DNA of 64,000 bases from Carya illinoinensis (lineage: Eukaryota; Streptophyta; Magnoliopsida; Fagales; Juglandaceae): the NCBI RefSeq assembly GCF_018687715.1, contig NC_056765.1:11708001-11772000 (forward strand), written 5' to 3'. The translations under genes were made by a program, and so were the position numbers. The notes beneath the pieces were generated by a model. It was not told the DNA's origin, made no database searches, and saw only the letters and a program-made list of their open reading frames with translations. Positions 1 through 11,132 of the stretch are shown piece by piece. Every line of letters starts with the position of its first letter. Position 1 is the stretch's first letter.

Positions 1-783
1 ACGCAGCCCCTCCTGGAAACGATCTGCTCACATCTCCTCAGTGGCGACAAGGTGAGGAGCAAACCGCTCCAGTTCTATGAACCTCCGGGCGTACAGCTCC
101 ACTGTCGCGCCCCCTTGGACCAGATTGGAGAACTCTCTTGCCTTCTGCTTCCTTACCGATGCGGGAAAGAAGCGGTCATTGAACTCCTTCTTGAAACGCT
201 GCCAGGTCACCGCAGTGAAAGATCCCAGTTCAGACTCCAACAGCACCATCTTGGTATCCCACCAATCAGAAGCGGTACCTTGCAAGAGATAGCTGGCGTA
301 AAGTACTTGTTGTGCCTCAGTGCACCCACACACCTCAAAAGTCTTCTCCAGATCTTTGATCCATTTTCCAGCCTGAAGTGGATCCTCATTTCCAGTGAAG
401 TGTGGAGTCCGATGCGCTAGGAAGCGCTCATAGGTGCATCCGGCTTGCACCATACTACTGGACCCTCCTGGATACATCCAAGGCCCTCCCTGATATGGCC
501 AGGGACCTCCTGGTTGTGGCCAATACCCTCCTTGTTGCGGACAAGGCTCTCCTGACGGTGGATAAGGCCCTCCTGATGGTGGACAAGGCCCTCCTGATGG
601 TGGCCAAGGACCCCCTTGTGGTGGCCAAGGTCCTTGTGGTGGCCAAGGCCCTGCCTGTTGAGACCTCGCACTCTGTTGCATAAACTCCGTCATCTGCCGA
701 ATTGCTTCGGCTATGGAGTCATCCCTGGAGGTATTGTCCTGTGGTTCCTGAGTATTTTTCCTTGGTCTCCCTGGTCTCCCCAT
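1..783 (-). pseudogene. Ty3/gypsy gag, partial, entering from left edge
   Basis: Gag of a Ty3/gypsy retrotransposon, cut by the window edge. The likely start is the ATG at 781-783 (MGRPGRPRK...), chosen because it begins the basic N-terminus downstream of the primer-binding site at 1051-1063. A Gly/Pro/Trp-rich low-complexity repeat (units like GGPWPPSG, about 417-640) is followed by a retrotrans_gag-type core (HFTGNEDPLQAGKWI, then DWW, then WQRFKKEFNDRFFP). An in-frame TGA at 28-30 interrupts the conserved stretch after ...VATEEM, and the frame stays open on the far side, so this copy is mutated. The Gag would form the particle that packages the element RNA. Long LTR and gag type suggest a Tekay/Del-like chromovirus; that lineage call is inference. 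Confidence 0.85.
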
Positions 784-1050
784 ACTCTTGTCACAACACC
801 ACTTTTGACCCTCCTTTAAGAAAACAAATAAAACCATCATAAAACCAACAAAAACAAAACCAACACCACACAGCAAGAAACAAAAGAAACCAGCATGCCC
901 AAAACATAACTAAATAAAATAAAAACAAGCAAACAAGCCCAAACAAGTAAAACAAATAAAACAACTATACTTAACATAATTTTCAAAACACAACTTTAAA
1001 AACATTCTGGTACTACCTACGGGACATGTGGTTTTACCCAGAGCCAAACC

Positions 1051-1063
1051 GCTCTGATACCAC
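1051..1063 (-). other. Primer-binding site (initiator tRNA-Met type)
   Basis: On the minus strand TGGTATCAGAGCG lies 1-2 bases inside the LTR end at 1065. This is the usual plant retrotransposon primer site complementary to initiator tRNA-Met. It fixes the LTR boundary and shows the element reads leftwards. Confidence 0.8.
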
Positions 1064-1587
1064 CTGTGACGCCCCCAAATCCCCACGCCCGAACACGGGG
1101 GAATTGAGACGTCCGGATGGTGACAACCTGGGTCACCATCCCATAAACGGGTGCCGAGTGTGTGCAAGGCAACAGATGTGTACAGAGAAACACGCAGCGG
1201 ATAACGGAAGTCATAACTAAGCACCAGAATTTTTCTTAACGTAATACAAGCTGTTTAAAACGTACATAGATAAAATATTACAAAACACAAATACAGTTTT
1301 AACAAATATAAAAGATAGCATCAGCAACCCGGCGGAGCCGCATCCTCGGGCTCAGCCTCCTCCTCTTCGTCCTCTAACTCTGCACCAAAAGCTACGGAAC
1401 CACGAATGGTACCGCAGGTAAGTAAAACCCAAACACTACCAGATAAAAACACATAAAACCCAAACAAGATGCATGAAACATGCCCAATGCACAAAGCCCG
1501 TAAAACACCAGTTTTCCACACACGCCAAAACCCATTTGGCCCAAAAACATATCCTTTCCGAAAAGCACGCCAAAAGTCCATTTGGCC

Positions 1588-1668
1588 CAATATCTCGCCA
1601 GAAGTCCATCCGGCTCAATATCTCGCCAGAAGTCCATCCGGCCCACGCCAAAAGTCCCATTTGGCCTC
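1588..1668. repeat. Short tandem repeats inside the gypsy LTR
   Basis: About 26-bp units (AATATCTCGCCAGAAGTCCA followed by TCCGGC) occur twice in tandem, flanked by diverged versions ending in CATTTGGCC. This is minisatellite growth inside an LTR. Confidence 0.75.
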
Positions 1669-1781
1669 TCAAACCATTATCCAATTTTAACCGTATGCAC
1701 CATGACCTCCCCTAGGGGTCATCCGCACACCCTGGCTCCAGTGTCACACCGTAGAGTACCACCACGCATGTGACACCTAAC

Positions 1782-1935
1782 GAGCGATGCCCAGTTCAGC
1801 GCCCCGCGCGTGCGTAGCCAAGCATCCTTTAGCCCTCACCAGCGAAGGGCCACGGAGTCGGTGAGTAGGGCGATGCCCGGTTCCGCGCCCGGCGCGTTCG
1901 TAGCCAAGCATCCCCTAGCCCCGCTCCCGTCATCG
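1782..1935. repeat. Direct duplication inside the gypsy LTR
   Basis: A segment starting GCGATGCCCAGTTC (about 1785-1845) recurs as GCGATGCCCGGTTC (about 1870-1930). Both copies contain CGTAGCCAAGCATCC and differ by scattered substitutions. Confidence 0.75.
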
Positions 1936-2834
1936 CTCTCGACAACTCAGGGGACATCACTCAGTTTATTCCGCTCCCGAGTGACCAGAGGAGCTCCACC
2001 GAGATAATAACCCATCCCGGCTTGGGCTCGTGACACACACGCACCCGCAATACACTTACGCCAATACACAGGCTTTTCACATAAATCTACAAACACACGT
2101 GCATGCACCATGTAATGCCATAACAATGCATAATAAAATAAACCAACAATCATAAATCAAATAAACAGGCAACTTCGTCCTCCATCCATCCGACCCCCGA
2201 AACTCCTCGGACTCAGTCCGGAATCAACAACCAACAACAGTAAATAATTGAATGAGAAATATATATTAAAATCTGAAAATAGGGTTTGGAAAATACTTAC
2301 AGCGCTATATGGCAAATTTAGAAAACAAGCGGCGTCGCAAACGGCGCCGGAAAAGCAACGTCACAGTGAAAATTCACTGTGGCCGTGGGTTTGAAAAACC
2401 CACTTTTGAATGGGGACAAACTAGGACACGAGATTGATAGGGAATGGTCTAGGGATGGTTGTGAAGCTATTGGAAGTGATGAACGGCCGTGGGTGGCGGC
2501 GGAATCGCCGGAAATGGCCGGATTACCCAAAACGGAAACTAAGCTCGTAGGAGCTGTTCCGGTGGTCGTTGGAGGCCGGAAATGGGTGGGTTAGGACGGC
2601 AAGGAGTCGGTGATGAAGTGGTGAAGAAATGGTGGCCGGAGGTGGAGCGACGGCGGCGGATCGGAGCCAAAACCGTGCGGCTTTGTTGGGCTTTTTCCGG
2701 CCAAATGGCCGGCCGGTTGGGGGTGAGCTTGGGTGAGGTGGTGCACCGGAGGAGGGGGAAGAGAATGGGACCGGTGGGAGGCCGAACGGTGGCCGGACGG
2801 CGGCGGTCTGAGCTGAAGAAGGGGACACCGGCGT

Positions 2835-3000
2835 GAGGGAGAGGGAGGAGAGAGAGAACTCGGGGGGGTCCAAACGCGGGGAGAGAGAAGAGAGAAAAGA
2901 AAAAAAGAAAAAAAAAAAAGAAAAAGAAAGGAAAAAGAAAAGAAGGGAAAAAGAAAAAAGGAAAAAGAGAAAAAGGAAAAAGACGTGAAAAGAAATGAGG
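2835..3000. repeat. Purine-rich low-complexity tract (GA/A-rich)
   Basis: Almost uninterrupted A and G on the plus strand. It yields long open frames rich in F, L and S on the opposite strand that are composition artefacts. Confidence 0.85.
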
Positions 3001-3406
3001 TCCAATCCTCACTCCGGGAAAACGAAACAAACCGCCGAAAAGATTAAAACCACAAAACACTAAAAGAAATAAAACACAACCTCAAATAAATTAAATTAAA
3101 TCCAAAAACCAATTTTAAAACGCAAATAAATTAAAATAAATAACTGATATATTAATTAAAATAAAAACAATTATTTCAGCGAAAATACACTCAAAAGCGG
3201 GTCATCACATATGGTCTACCATGTAAATCTCAACAATAGTCCACCAAGTAATTAGTGTGACTACAATGAGGGCACTTATAAGATTCACGATCTTGAGTGT
3301 GACCACCTTTGGTGTCATATCCCCCATGTCAGTTCTACCACCACGACCTCCATGCCAACAGGAGTAACATTGTGAATCCCATAAGAGGCAATAAAAAAAA
3401 AATCCC

Positions 3407-4058
3407 TCATATCAAAAGACAATTGAAATCCGTGTCTAGATAACTCAACATGTTGAAGCTAAGAGAACACATTTGGAAATGAGGAAAGGAAGTGTGGACT
3501 AGCCAAATTTGGAAATGAATAGACTCATATTCTGGCTTCAAGGCAACAAGGAATTGAACAACAACGAAGTCTTCACATTGTTGTTGTATACATGAAACAT
3601 CGGAAGTAACAGATTGATATGTTTTAAACTCTTCACATATACTTATCACACAAGAATAATACTCTTCAAGATCCAAAGTACATTGTTTCAATCCAAAGAA
3701 CTTCTTACACAACTCATAAATGCGGGTCATGTTCTCAACACTTGAATATATTTGCTTGAGATGCCCCCCACACTCTTTGAGTAGTGTCAAAATACCTCAA
3801 ACTAGAACAAATATTAAGCTTTATGCTAGACAACATCAAGGACAAGATTAGAGCATCTTCTTGTTCCCATTGAGCAAATGTAAGACTTGTTGCATCTAGC
3901 TTTGTATCAACCAAGTGGCTACAAAGACTATTACCCTTAAAAAACACTTCAACAGATTTTGACCAAAACACATAGTTCTTTCCATTAAATTTTACCAAAG
4001 TCAGAGGTACATTAAAACTTGATGTAAGAGACAATGGCTCAAGTTTAGTAGACATAAG
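3407..4058 (-). pseudogene. Ty1/copia gag fragment
   Basis: Two minus-strand frames overlapping near 3735-3790 together resemble the N-terminal Gag of copia polyproteins. The first (from about 4058) has LVKFNGKNYVFWSKSVEVFF, the usual start of the UBN2-type gag domain, then WEQEDALILSLML. The second (3790-3407) has IYELCKKFFGLKQ, then FLVALKPEYESIHFQI. The switch of frame shows a frameshift, and everything downstream (zinc knuckle, protease, integrase, RT) is missing where the gypsy LTR begins at 3209. The copia element is therefore truncated and inactive. Confidence 0.75.
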
Positions 4059-4936
4059 GGCTGAAAAATACCACACAATCCAACCCAAAGATAGCAAACC
4101 TATACAAGATGTGAAATATGGATGAAAATCGAAGAATCCAATCTGAAAAATATGAACTGAGTTGAAGTTGTGTAAAATATGCAAAAAGTACATGAGAAAC
4201 AAGCCCAAATGACCGGATTTCAGCTAGTACCGATTGATTAACAACAAATATTGATGAAAATAATTAAATTTCAGCCTGTATTGGCTCCAAATCTGTCAAT
4301 ATCAATCGGAACCGATATGTATAAATTGGAATCTAAATTGGAATCGGCTTTGGGCTTGTATGAATGGATCAGTATCAGATCCGAATGAGGTATATACTGC
4401 TTAAACAATAATAAGTGAGCATGTGGATTACCTTATTCTTGTTACCAAACAGGTGCTATTCAAGATAGAAGCATAAAACTTACTCTGGGTTAAGGAGATC
4501 CTCACCCCAAGGCCAAATAACTAAGCTCCACAACCAAACACTCTCTCAACTTCTACATTGCCAGTGACAGGTGGCCCTATTGGTGGCCTTTGACGACAAG
4601 AAAGTCACTCAAAGGTACAAAAGACGACAGTGAGCTCAAATTTGACAGCCACTACTAGATACAATTCTAGAAAACTTTGAAAACAATGTAACTCAAGTGT
4701 TGCGTTGGAAAAATCAGTTCTAACCACACCTAGTGGCACTGCAGTGCTACTAACTACCACAGAAAGGGCCAATGACTACAACCAACCCCTACCAATTCAA
4801 AACCGACGACATTACTACTATCAAACAACTATCACCAAGTTGATTTTGCCCACATTATTTTATTTTTTTAATGTGGGCAAAAAATAGGTGAAATCAAATG
4901 GAATAACAACAATTGAGAGATGACTCTCTAATACCA

Positions 4937-5204
4937 TGTTGTAAAGCATAGAGAGAATATTAATATGAAGGAAAAACCATTTGTTCAAAACTTAATATTT
5001 ATTCATTATTGTTTCACTATATATACCAAATATACAATTGGCAGTTATACCCTTGAGTTATACATATTACAACAATGCCATTTAACATCTACAATGCCAT
5101 GTTGTTCAGCTCGTTTGGTGGATTGGTTCATGAAGAAAGTACTGTCCATATGTGATACCATATCTGTTAGAAGTCTAGGAGGATGTTTTCCAAATATTAC
5201 TGCA
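4937..5204 (-). mobile_element. Probable 5' LTR of the truncated copia element
   Basis: The plus-strand boundary TGTTGTAAAG at 4937 abuts a minus-strand primer-binding site TGGTATTAGAGAG (4936-4924). A TG...CA end is possible at 5204 (TTACTGCA). A TATA-like run (ACTATATATACC, about 5016) is in the right place for an LTR promoter. The outer end is uncertain because the partner LTR is absent. The 4210-4920 stretch between gag and LTR is an unrecognised leader-like region. Confidence 0.55.
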
Positions 5205-5214
5205 TTTGTTATAG

Positions 5215-5705
5215 GTAGGGGTGTAATCGGTCTAGTCAGGGTCGGGGGGAGGGGGGGGGGGGGAGTCACGAATTGAAAGTTTTAGTTCATCATTTTTGTT
5301 GAATTGGATTGTTAGCTATTTGTCCTCTCACTCCATGAACATTTTTTCCTCTTTTTTTTTTGTTTTATTTTATAGAAAAATTAATACAAAAAATTAATTA
5401 ATTTAGTAAAATTAAAATCAAGTTATCTCTTTAGCATTTTATATATGGTTAATAAATATCATTGTATATATGGTCAATGGTGATCATTTGGATGACAATT
5501 ACATAGTTAATTTATACAAATACTATATAAAATAATATATATAATATATATATAAAATGTATATACACATTTGATCGGTCTTGGTCCGGTCCAAAAAAAC
5601 CACACTTCGAAACCAACCAATAAGACTATCAGTCCTGTCCGTTCTGGACTAAACCATTCGGTTTGGTTAGTTTTTCTAGTCTGGACCGATAGTTTTACAG
5701 CCCTA
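5215..5705. mobile_element. Non-autonomous hAT-like element
   Basis: The left end TAGGGGTGTAATCGGTC and the reverse complement of the right end TAGGGCTGTAAAACTATC match as imperfect terminal inverted repeats. The subterminal region is full of GGTC/CCGGT and CCGAT motifs (5570-5700). A G-run lies at 5246-5263 and the interior is AT-rich with no ORF. No clear 8-bp target duplication is visible, so this is an old copy. Confidence 0.6.
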
Positions 5706-6148
5706 GTAACTTGAACAAATACTCAACAAGAAGTCAATGCCTGTCATTATATTTATGTTACATAAATGCAGTTGGGAAAAATATATAATAACATTTTTTT
5801 TTTCTCATCTTCACACCATAAATCATAATGTCGATTGGTCGATCTTTCTCGGGTTTGATATCCCTAAATATTTTTTAATACACTACTTGATGGTCAGTTT
5901 ATTTTACAGAAATTATTCAAATGATCCAAATGCTTATCTTTATGGTTCTAAGCCAAGTTTTTAATAATTATTCTTGTTTGTTTATGTCTTGATGGTTAAT
6001 AAGTGGAAGCATGTGAGTTGGAACATACTATCCTCTAATTTGGCTTTGGGGTGGTTTCTCCATAGACAATGTCCCCTGAAACCATTTTTTAGTCTTCATC
6101 ATTTACTCATTTATTTTAGTAGGCGCTAGTCTTCTTCATCTAGACACA

Positions 6149-6210
6149 TTGCATCAATATGGACCTAATAATACATTGGGTATTGTATTATTAGATCCAT
6201 ATTGATGCAA
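6149..6210. repeat. 27-nt hairpin at the Ty3 LTR edge
   Basis: Arms 6149-6175 and 6184-6210 are reverse complements with one mismatch, separated by the 8-base loop TTGGGTAT. The right arm contains the first bases of the LTR (TGATGCAA), so the LTR edge has been copied in inverted form. Confidence 0.85.
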
Positions 6211-6752
6211 ACCCAAATTGATATGGGGTATTTAGGTTCAGATTCTGTGTTGATTGCATTGAAGTATTACTTTAAGAAGATGAATTTGTACAAATATGGA
6301 AAGAAAAACTTAATATCTTCTTAGGACTAAGAGCAATATTAGTTATTTTTCCTTAAATCATATATTTATGTTCATTCTTGCCTTATTAGGAATTTTTTTT
6401 TTTTTTGAAATAATTCTGATTTCGATTTTGACCAAATTTTGATAGGATTCTTGTTTATTTATGTATTAATTTCTCATACAATAATTTAGTTTTTTTTTTC
6501 ATTTTTGAAAAAATCTTCATAATTTCAAATTTTGAACTATTTAAGTTCGGCTTGTGGGTTTCATAAAATAATTTTGAATTTTATTATTAATCAATATTAT
6601 TCAGAGTCTTCTCTATCTTTTGGACAAATCTTTTGTATTCTCTACGTTGATTATCTGTTGAAACTAACTGATACAATTAATTTAAATTTTGTCTGGTGTA
6701 AGTTGGCATACGAGCTTAAGCATATTTCTTGGGGTTATATCTCATCAGTTTC

Positions 6753-7278
6753 CATGGCTAGTGGTCATGATCATCGTGGGTAGGTTCCGAACGAAGAAGT
6801 CCCACCCCATGATTGTAGCATTCAGAATGTGATGATTGAGAATTTGAAGCGACAGTTTGCAGAGTTAACCCGATATCTAACGACCCAGGATATCGGTAAT
6901 CGTAAGATGCAAAATCACAATTCTAATTCTAATTCTAGTTTTGAGAACCCGTATCACTATCGTGCTATATTCTTGGAGCACCGTGGTGGGGAGGAGTGTC
7001 GTGGGGATATCAATTTTAGAGTTGATTTGCCAAAATTTTCTAGTACTCTTCAAGCTGAAGGTTTTGTTGATTTATTGAATGAGGTTGAGTGGATTTACTA
7101 CTTTGAGGAAATAGAGTTTGAGGATAGACATTCTTCCATAGGGTGGAACTTTATATCAATCTACGATATCTATCCTGATGGAGATAATCTAGTAGATAAA
7201 GCAATTATACTTATTGAAAACATAGAAAATTTGGAAAAAGAAAATGGTAGTGAAGTTTTGAAGTTTAAAGATCATTAA
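6753..7278 (+). pseudogene. Ty3/gypsy gag remnant
   Basis: It starts at the ATG near 6753 (MASGHDHRG), then an in-frame TAG, then an open frame from 6829. The stretch VDLPKFSSTLQAEGFVDLLN and the following EVEWIYYFEEIEF match the conserved Gag core of plant Ty3 elements. The frame then wanders and stops at 7276-7278. It is a degraded N-terminal Gag with no nucleocapsid or enzymatic part. Confidence 0.7.
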
Positions 7279-7348
7279 ATAACTTTTGAGATAATTAACT
7301 ATGTTGATCTTTTTGGAGTTGAGAATTTTTTTTTTCAAACTCTTCTAT

Positions 7349-7352
7349 GGAA

Positions 7353-7396
<44 letters not shown>
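7349..7396. repeat. (TA)n microsatellite
   Basis: About 22-24 uninterrupted TA units inside the deleted Ty3 element. Confidence 0.9.
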
Positions 7397-7399
<3 letters not shown>

Positions 7400-8383
7400 G
7401 GATTTGAGATGTGTGAAAGAAACTTAATTTTGGAGTATAAGATGCTTAATATTATTTTATTTCGAGCCGATCAAATTAATTTTAATTTTTTCATGATCAT
7501 TGGGATGATACAACAAAGGAAAAAAAAGACTGGTTTAATTGGAGATTCAAAAGATCAGGGCAAGAAGTTTTAGAATTCAATGATGAATTCTCTCCAACCC
7601 GGTGAGAATGATGCAAACCAAATTGATATAAGGTATCTAGGTTCAGATTCTACGGTACTTGCATTGAAGTACTACCTTAAGAAGATGAATCTATATAAAT
7701 ATGGAAGGAAAAACTTAATATCTTCCTTTGGCTAAGGGCAATATCAGTTATTTTCCCTCAAATAATATATTTATGCTTATTCTTGACTTGTTAATAGATA
7801 TTTAATTTCAAATTTGGAAGTGATTCTGATTTAGATTTTGACTAAATTTTGGTAGGATTTTTGTTTATTTATGCATTAATTTATTATACAATAATTTAGT
7901 TTTTTCTATTTTAGGAAAAAATTTCATAATTTTGAATTTTGCAGCTATTTAAGTTCGGCTTATGGGCATCATTAAATAATTTTGAATTTTACTATTAATC
8001 AATATTATTCAGAGTTTTTTCTGTATTTTGGATGAATCTCTTATCTTCTCTACATTGATCATTTGTTGAAATTAGCCGTCAGAATTAATCTAGATTTTGT
8101 CCTGCGTCAAGTGTACATTCAAAGAAATGATTCAAATGTCCAACATGGGTAGATTAGTTTCTTTTTCCTCCTTTCATTCTTTTGTATATACTTTTCATAT
8201 CAAATGTCCAAATGCTGTAGAAAGTGATGCCTCTGTACAATATCGAATCAATTACACAATTCTCATCAAAGCTTGTACTCATTGTAGATAATTAATATAA
8301 ATGACAATGATTATTTTCATATGGTTTGATGAAGCAATTGGTATCTTGAATTTTTGTTTTCACTTACGGTGGTTATAGATCAA

Positions 8384-9886
8384 CATGCTACAACATTTTG
8401 TAGCTTTTGCCACGAATTCTTTTTCTTCGGTTAGCTGTTGTGGGAAAAAGTGGCTTTTTGTCATCAAAACGTTTGGAGAGAATAAATATAGACATTTTCC
8501 CATGAAATTGTCTTGGTCGATAGTGTTTGATGGCAAAAAATTTTTTCTCTACCACTTCTGTAGTTTTTGTCACCAACTTGTTTCTTGGATAATAAATATG
8601 GACAAAATATGCGCATTTAGTAGAAAAATAATTATCGTAACGAGTTAAATTGACTTTTACCACGGATTGAAGTTATCGCAAAATTACTATTTAACTTGTT
8701 AGATTTCCTTTATCTGAATTTTGCACTTTTAATAGTCATGAGCTATTTATATTTTGTCATGTTTATATGTTGACAGGAAAATATCAAGATAGAAGCAAGA
8801 AATTGGGCAATGACCTCTCAGACGTCCTGAAGTTAATACCTCTTTTTTTGCTTCTGCCACTAGCTATGGGTCAGTCGCTTTCTATCTCCTTTGTGCTTTT
8901 AATTTATATGTTTTTATTTTATCCTAAAATTCAAGGTTGTTTCACTGAAATATGATGCTTTATTTATTTTGCCTATGTGGGCTATGGAGTTTTGAATTGA
9001 TTTAGATCTCCTCTTCCTTTCATATAGATTCTGCATTGTTACCTACCTCCATCAAACTTGGTGGCTTGAAAACATATGTTTTGTTATGATTGTATGCAGC
9101 CTTATATTTTGGCTTGAGTTTAAGTGGACTATGGATTTAGTAATAGTATGTTCATAGGTCTTGAGAATAATTTCAGATTGTAGTGGACAGATTTAATATT
9201 TACTCCTTAATTAAACTAGTATTTGTCCAATGAGTGTAGAAATGATGGGTAAATTATTATTGCTCATGAATTATATGCCACGAGCCTCTCATCAAGAAAT
9301 TTGGTGGAAAAAGATTTGTTCTCACATACTCCCCACTTTTTTCAACCAATTATTCTCACGGAAATGACACAGTAAGCCACCACACTAAATCATTCGTCAT
9401 TCCTTTTGTCACGGGAAATACTTATTTCCAATAGTACAAGTAGTAAATAATAAGTTCTTTCGACAAATATAGACGTGACTAAAATATATTTATCACTAAA
9501 CAATGTCATTCCAATACTAATAATAGTCACGATTTAGGGAGTGGCCAAAAACTTTATACCACTAAACATGTGACAAAATCATACGTGGCTAATACACTTT
9601 TTCGGATTGTGGCTCTGGTGACAATTGATGTTAATCTCACCACAAAGGGCTAGGTTTTTGTTTCCATTTGCCACGGATGAAAACAGGTTTTGCCATAACT
9701 TCTAGTAATGACAAAAGGTAGCCTTTTCCCACGAATAAACTTTTTCATGAGAAAAGTTTATTGCTCATGAATTATATGCCACCAACATCTCACGAACAAA
9801 ATTGGTGGAAATATATTTTTTCTCACATAATCCCCACCTATTTTGGCCAAATTCCCTTGTGAGAAAAACCAATATTTGTTGTAGTG
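8384..9886. mobile_element. Degenerate CACTA-like remnant
   Basis: The right end reads TTTGTTGTAGTG (to about 9886), the reverse complement of CACTACAACAAA. The left side has CTACAACATTTTGTAG near 8388. Both sides hold repeated subterminal motifs: GCCACGAA and GGGAAAAA on the left, and a duplicated segment TGCTCATGAATTATATGCCAC (about 9260 and 9761) with GGTGGAAA and TCTCACATA on the right. No transposase ORF survives. Boundaries are approximate. Confidence 0.45.
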
Positions 9887-11132
9887 ACATTAGACCTATG
9901 CCTAGTGTCCATATTCATCATTCATTTTATTTAATGACTTAGATTGTATTAAGTTAAGAATATAAAAGGAGGTGATAGGCCAGGCCAACAAACACCTCGT
10001 TATAACAAATCTAGTCCATTAAGAAAATTAAAGAACATGCAATAGAGCCAAAAATTTGATTCGAACTTATGTTCCTCGACTAAGTTGAAAAGAGTCAATA
10101 TAAAAGATTGATTTTTTTATGTAATATTCCCATTGTGGGATTGCCACTGTTTCAAAGAATTCGTGTAGAGCTTTTTTTTTTTTTTTGGCCTTCATTCCCC
10201 ATGTCCTTGGGGTAAGCATTGTGTGGTCCACATGCACTGATTATAGGGCTAGTAGGGTGGAGCGAGATGGTGGATAGATAGATCATGAGCAAGCCGGTCA
10301 ACAAGAGCATGTGATTGCACTTGCCAATCACATGCTCCATTGGCAATGGCTCGTTGATTCAAAGAGATGGGCGATGGAGAGGAAATGGCTAGAGTTTCTG
10401 TAGGTTTATGATCGATTGAAAGTCGTAGATCTTGCCTCCATTGTTCTAAAGAGGAGAAAAAACATTAAAACTAGGGGGAAAAGGAAAAGAAAAGTCCAAA
10501 GGAAACGAAAAAAATAAGGGAGGGTGATCTCATTTCAAAGAGGTAGATTCGCTTTATGTTTTTCCCTATATCGAATGATTTTCCACATGTTTTAAGCACT
10601 GTAGTGACATTAAATTTGATACATTCTAATATTTCTCTCTAGTGGCTGATCGATCAATTGCCCCGTGGGGACCTTTCTTAATCTTTTTAAAAGTTGGATG
10701 GGGCGTCGGTACTAGTACTTTGGCACATTAGTACTTAAAACATTGCTTGCAGGTTTATATGTCTTCCCTATGTAGTATTAAAGGGATGGCGGTCATATAA
10801 TCACAACGAATGACGTATACGATGTGCTGTGAAAGAGAACATTATTTTAGAGATGAGATGAATATGTCATATATATATATATATATGCAAATATGTTATA
10901 ATAAAACTGTAAACACCGTATGATAAATTCAAAAGAAAAAAAATATAACCAGGCTGACACTGTAGGAGAATAAAACTCAAATGAAAAAGCACTCATTTGC
11001 ATAATAGGCAGCAAATATGCATGTACCAGACAAATAGCATGACATGAGTACTGGTATAGTAGTACTACAAGCAATACTTATCTAATTCACACACAATAGT
11101 TCTTCATTTTACACAATAATTCAATGATAATA
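9887..11132. other. Intergenic, no gene seen
   Basis: AT-rich intergenic DNA downstream of the chitinase gene. It contains a poly-T run (10171-10186), a 13-nt hairpin (10305-10337) and a short (AT)n at 10868-10887. No coding or RNA gene is supported. Confidence 0.6.
10305..10337. repeat. Perfect 13-nt hairpin
   Basis: GAGCATGTGATTG (10305-10317), 7-base loop, then its exact reverse complement (10325-10337). The function is unknown; it could be a transposon footprint or a structured RNA segment. Confidence 0.8.

Larger units (their letters stand above)
1065..3209 (-). mobile_element. 5' LTR of Ty3/gypsy element (about 2.1 kb)
   Basis: The LTR begins on the plus strand with TGTGACGCCCCC at 1065, directly beside the primer-binding site, and ends with CGGGTCATCACA at 3209, so it has the TG...CA form. 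It is unusually GC-rich for the window and long (2145 bp). It contains internal tandem repeats (1590-1650 and 1782-1930), a purine-rich tract (2835-3000) and no convincing gene. The partner LTR is outside the window, so the element length and duplication cannot be checked; the right flank is TATGG at 3210-3214. Confidence 0.8.
6203..8109 (+). mobile_element. Internally deleted Ty3/gypsy element with two LTRs
   Basis: Two diverged direct repeats of about 500 bp (6203-about 6701 and 7609-about 8109) both start TGATGCAAACC and share sequence throughout, for example AAGATGAAT..., AATATGGAA and AACTTAATATCTTC. A decayed primer-binding site (TTGGCATACGAGCTTAAG, 6703) follows the left LTR. Only about 0.9 kb lies between them, holding the start of gag and a short 3' remnant (ATGAATTCTCTCCAACCCGG before the right LTR). 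The pol region is deleted. Outer flanks do not match as a clean duplication, which fits age or rearrangement. Confidence 0.75.

Noticed and set aside
402..819. Plus-strand open frames opposite the gypsy gag
   Set aside because: They are antisense shadows of the Pro/Gly/Trp repeat in Gag, with repetitive VDKALL-type peptides and no known motif.
2523..3060. Long minus-strand frames rich in F, L and S
   Set aside because: Produced by the purine-rich tract inside the gypsy LTR; composition artefact.
5215..5705. Target-site duplication for the hAT-like element
   Set aside because: Flanks GTTATAGG and GTAACTTG share too few positions to be called an 8-bp duplication.
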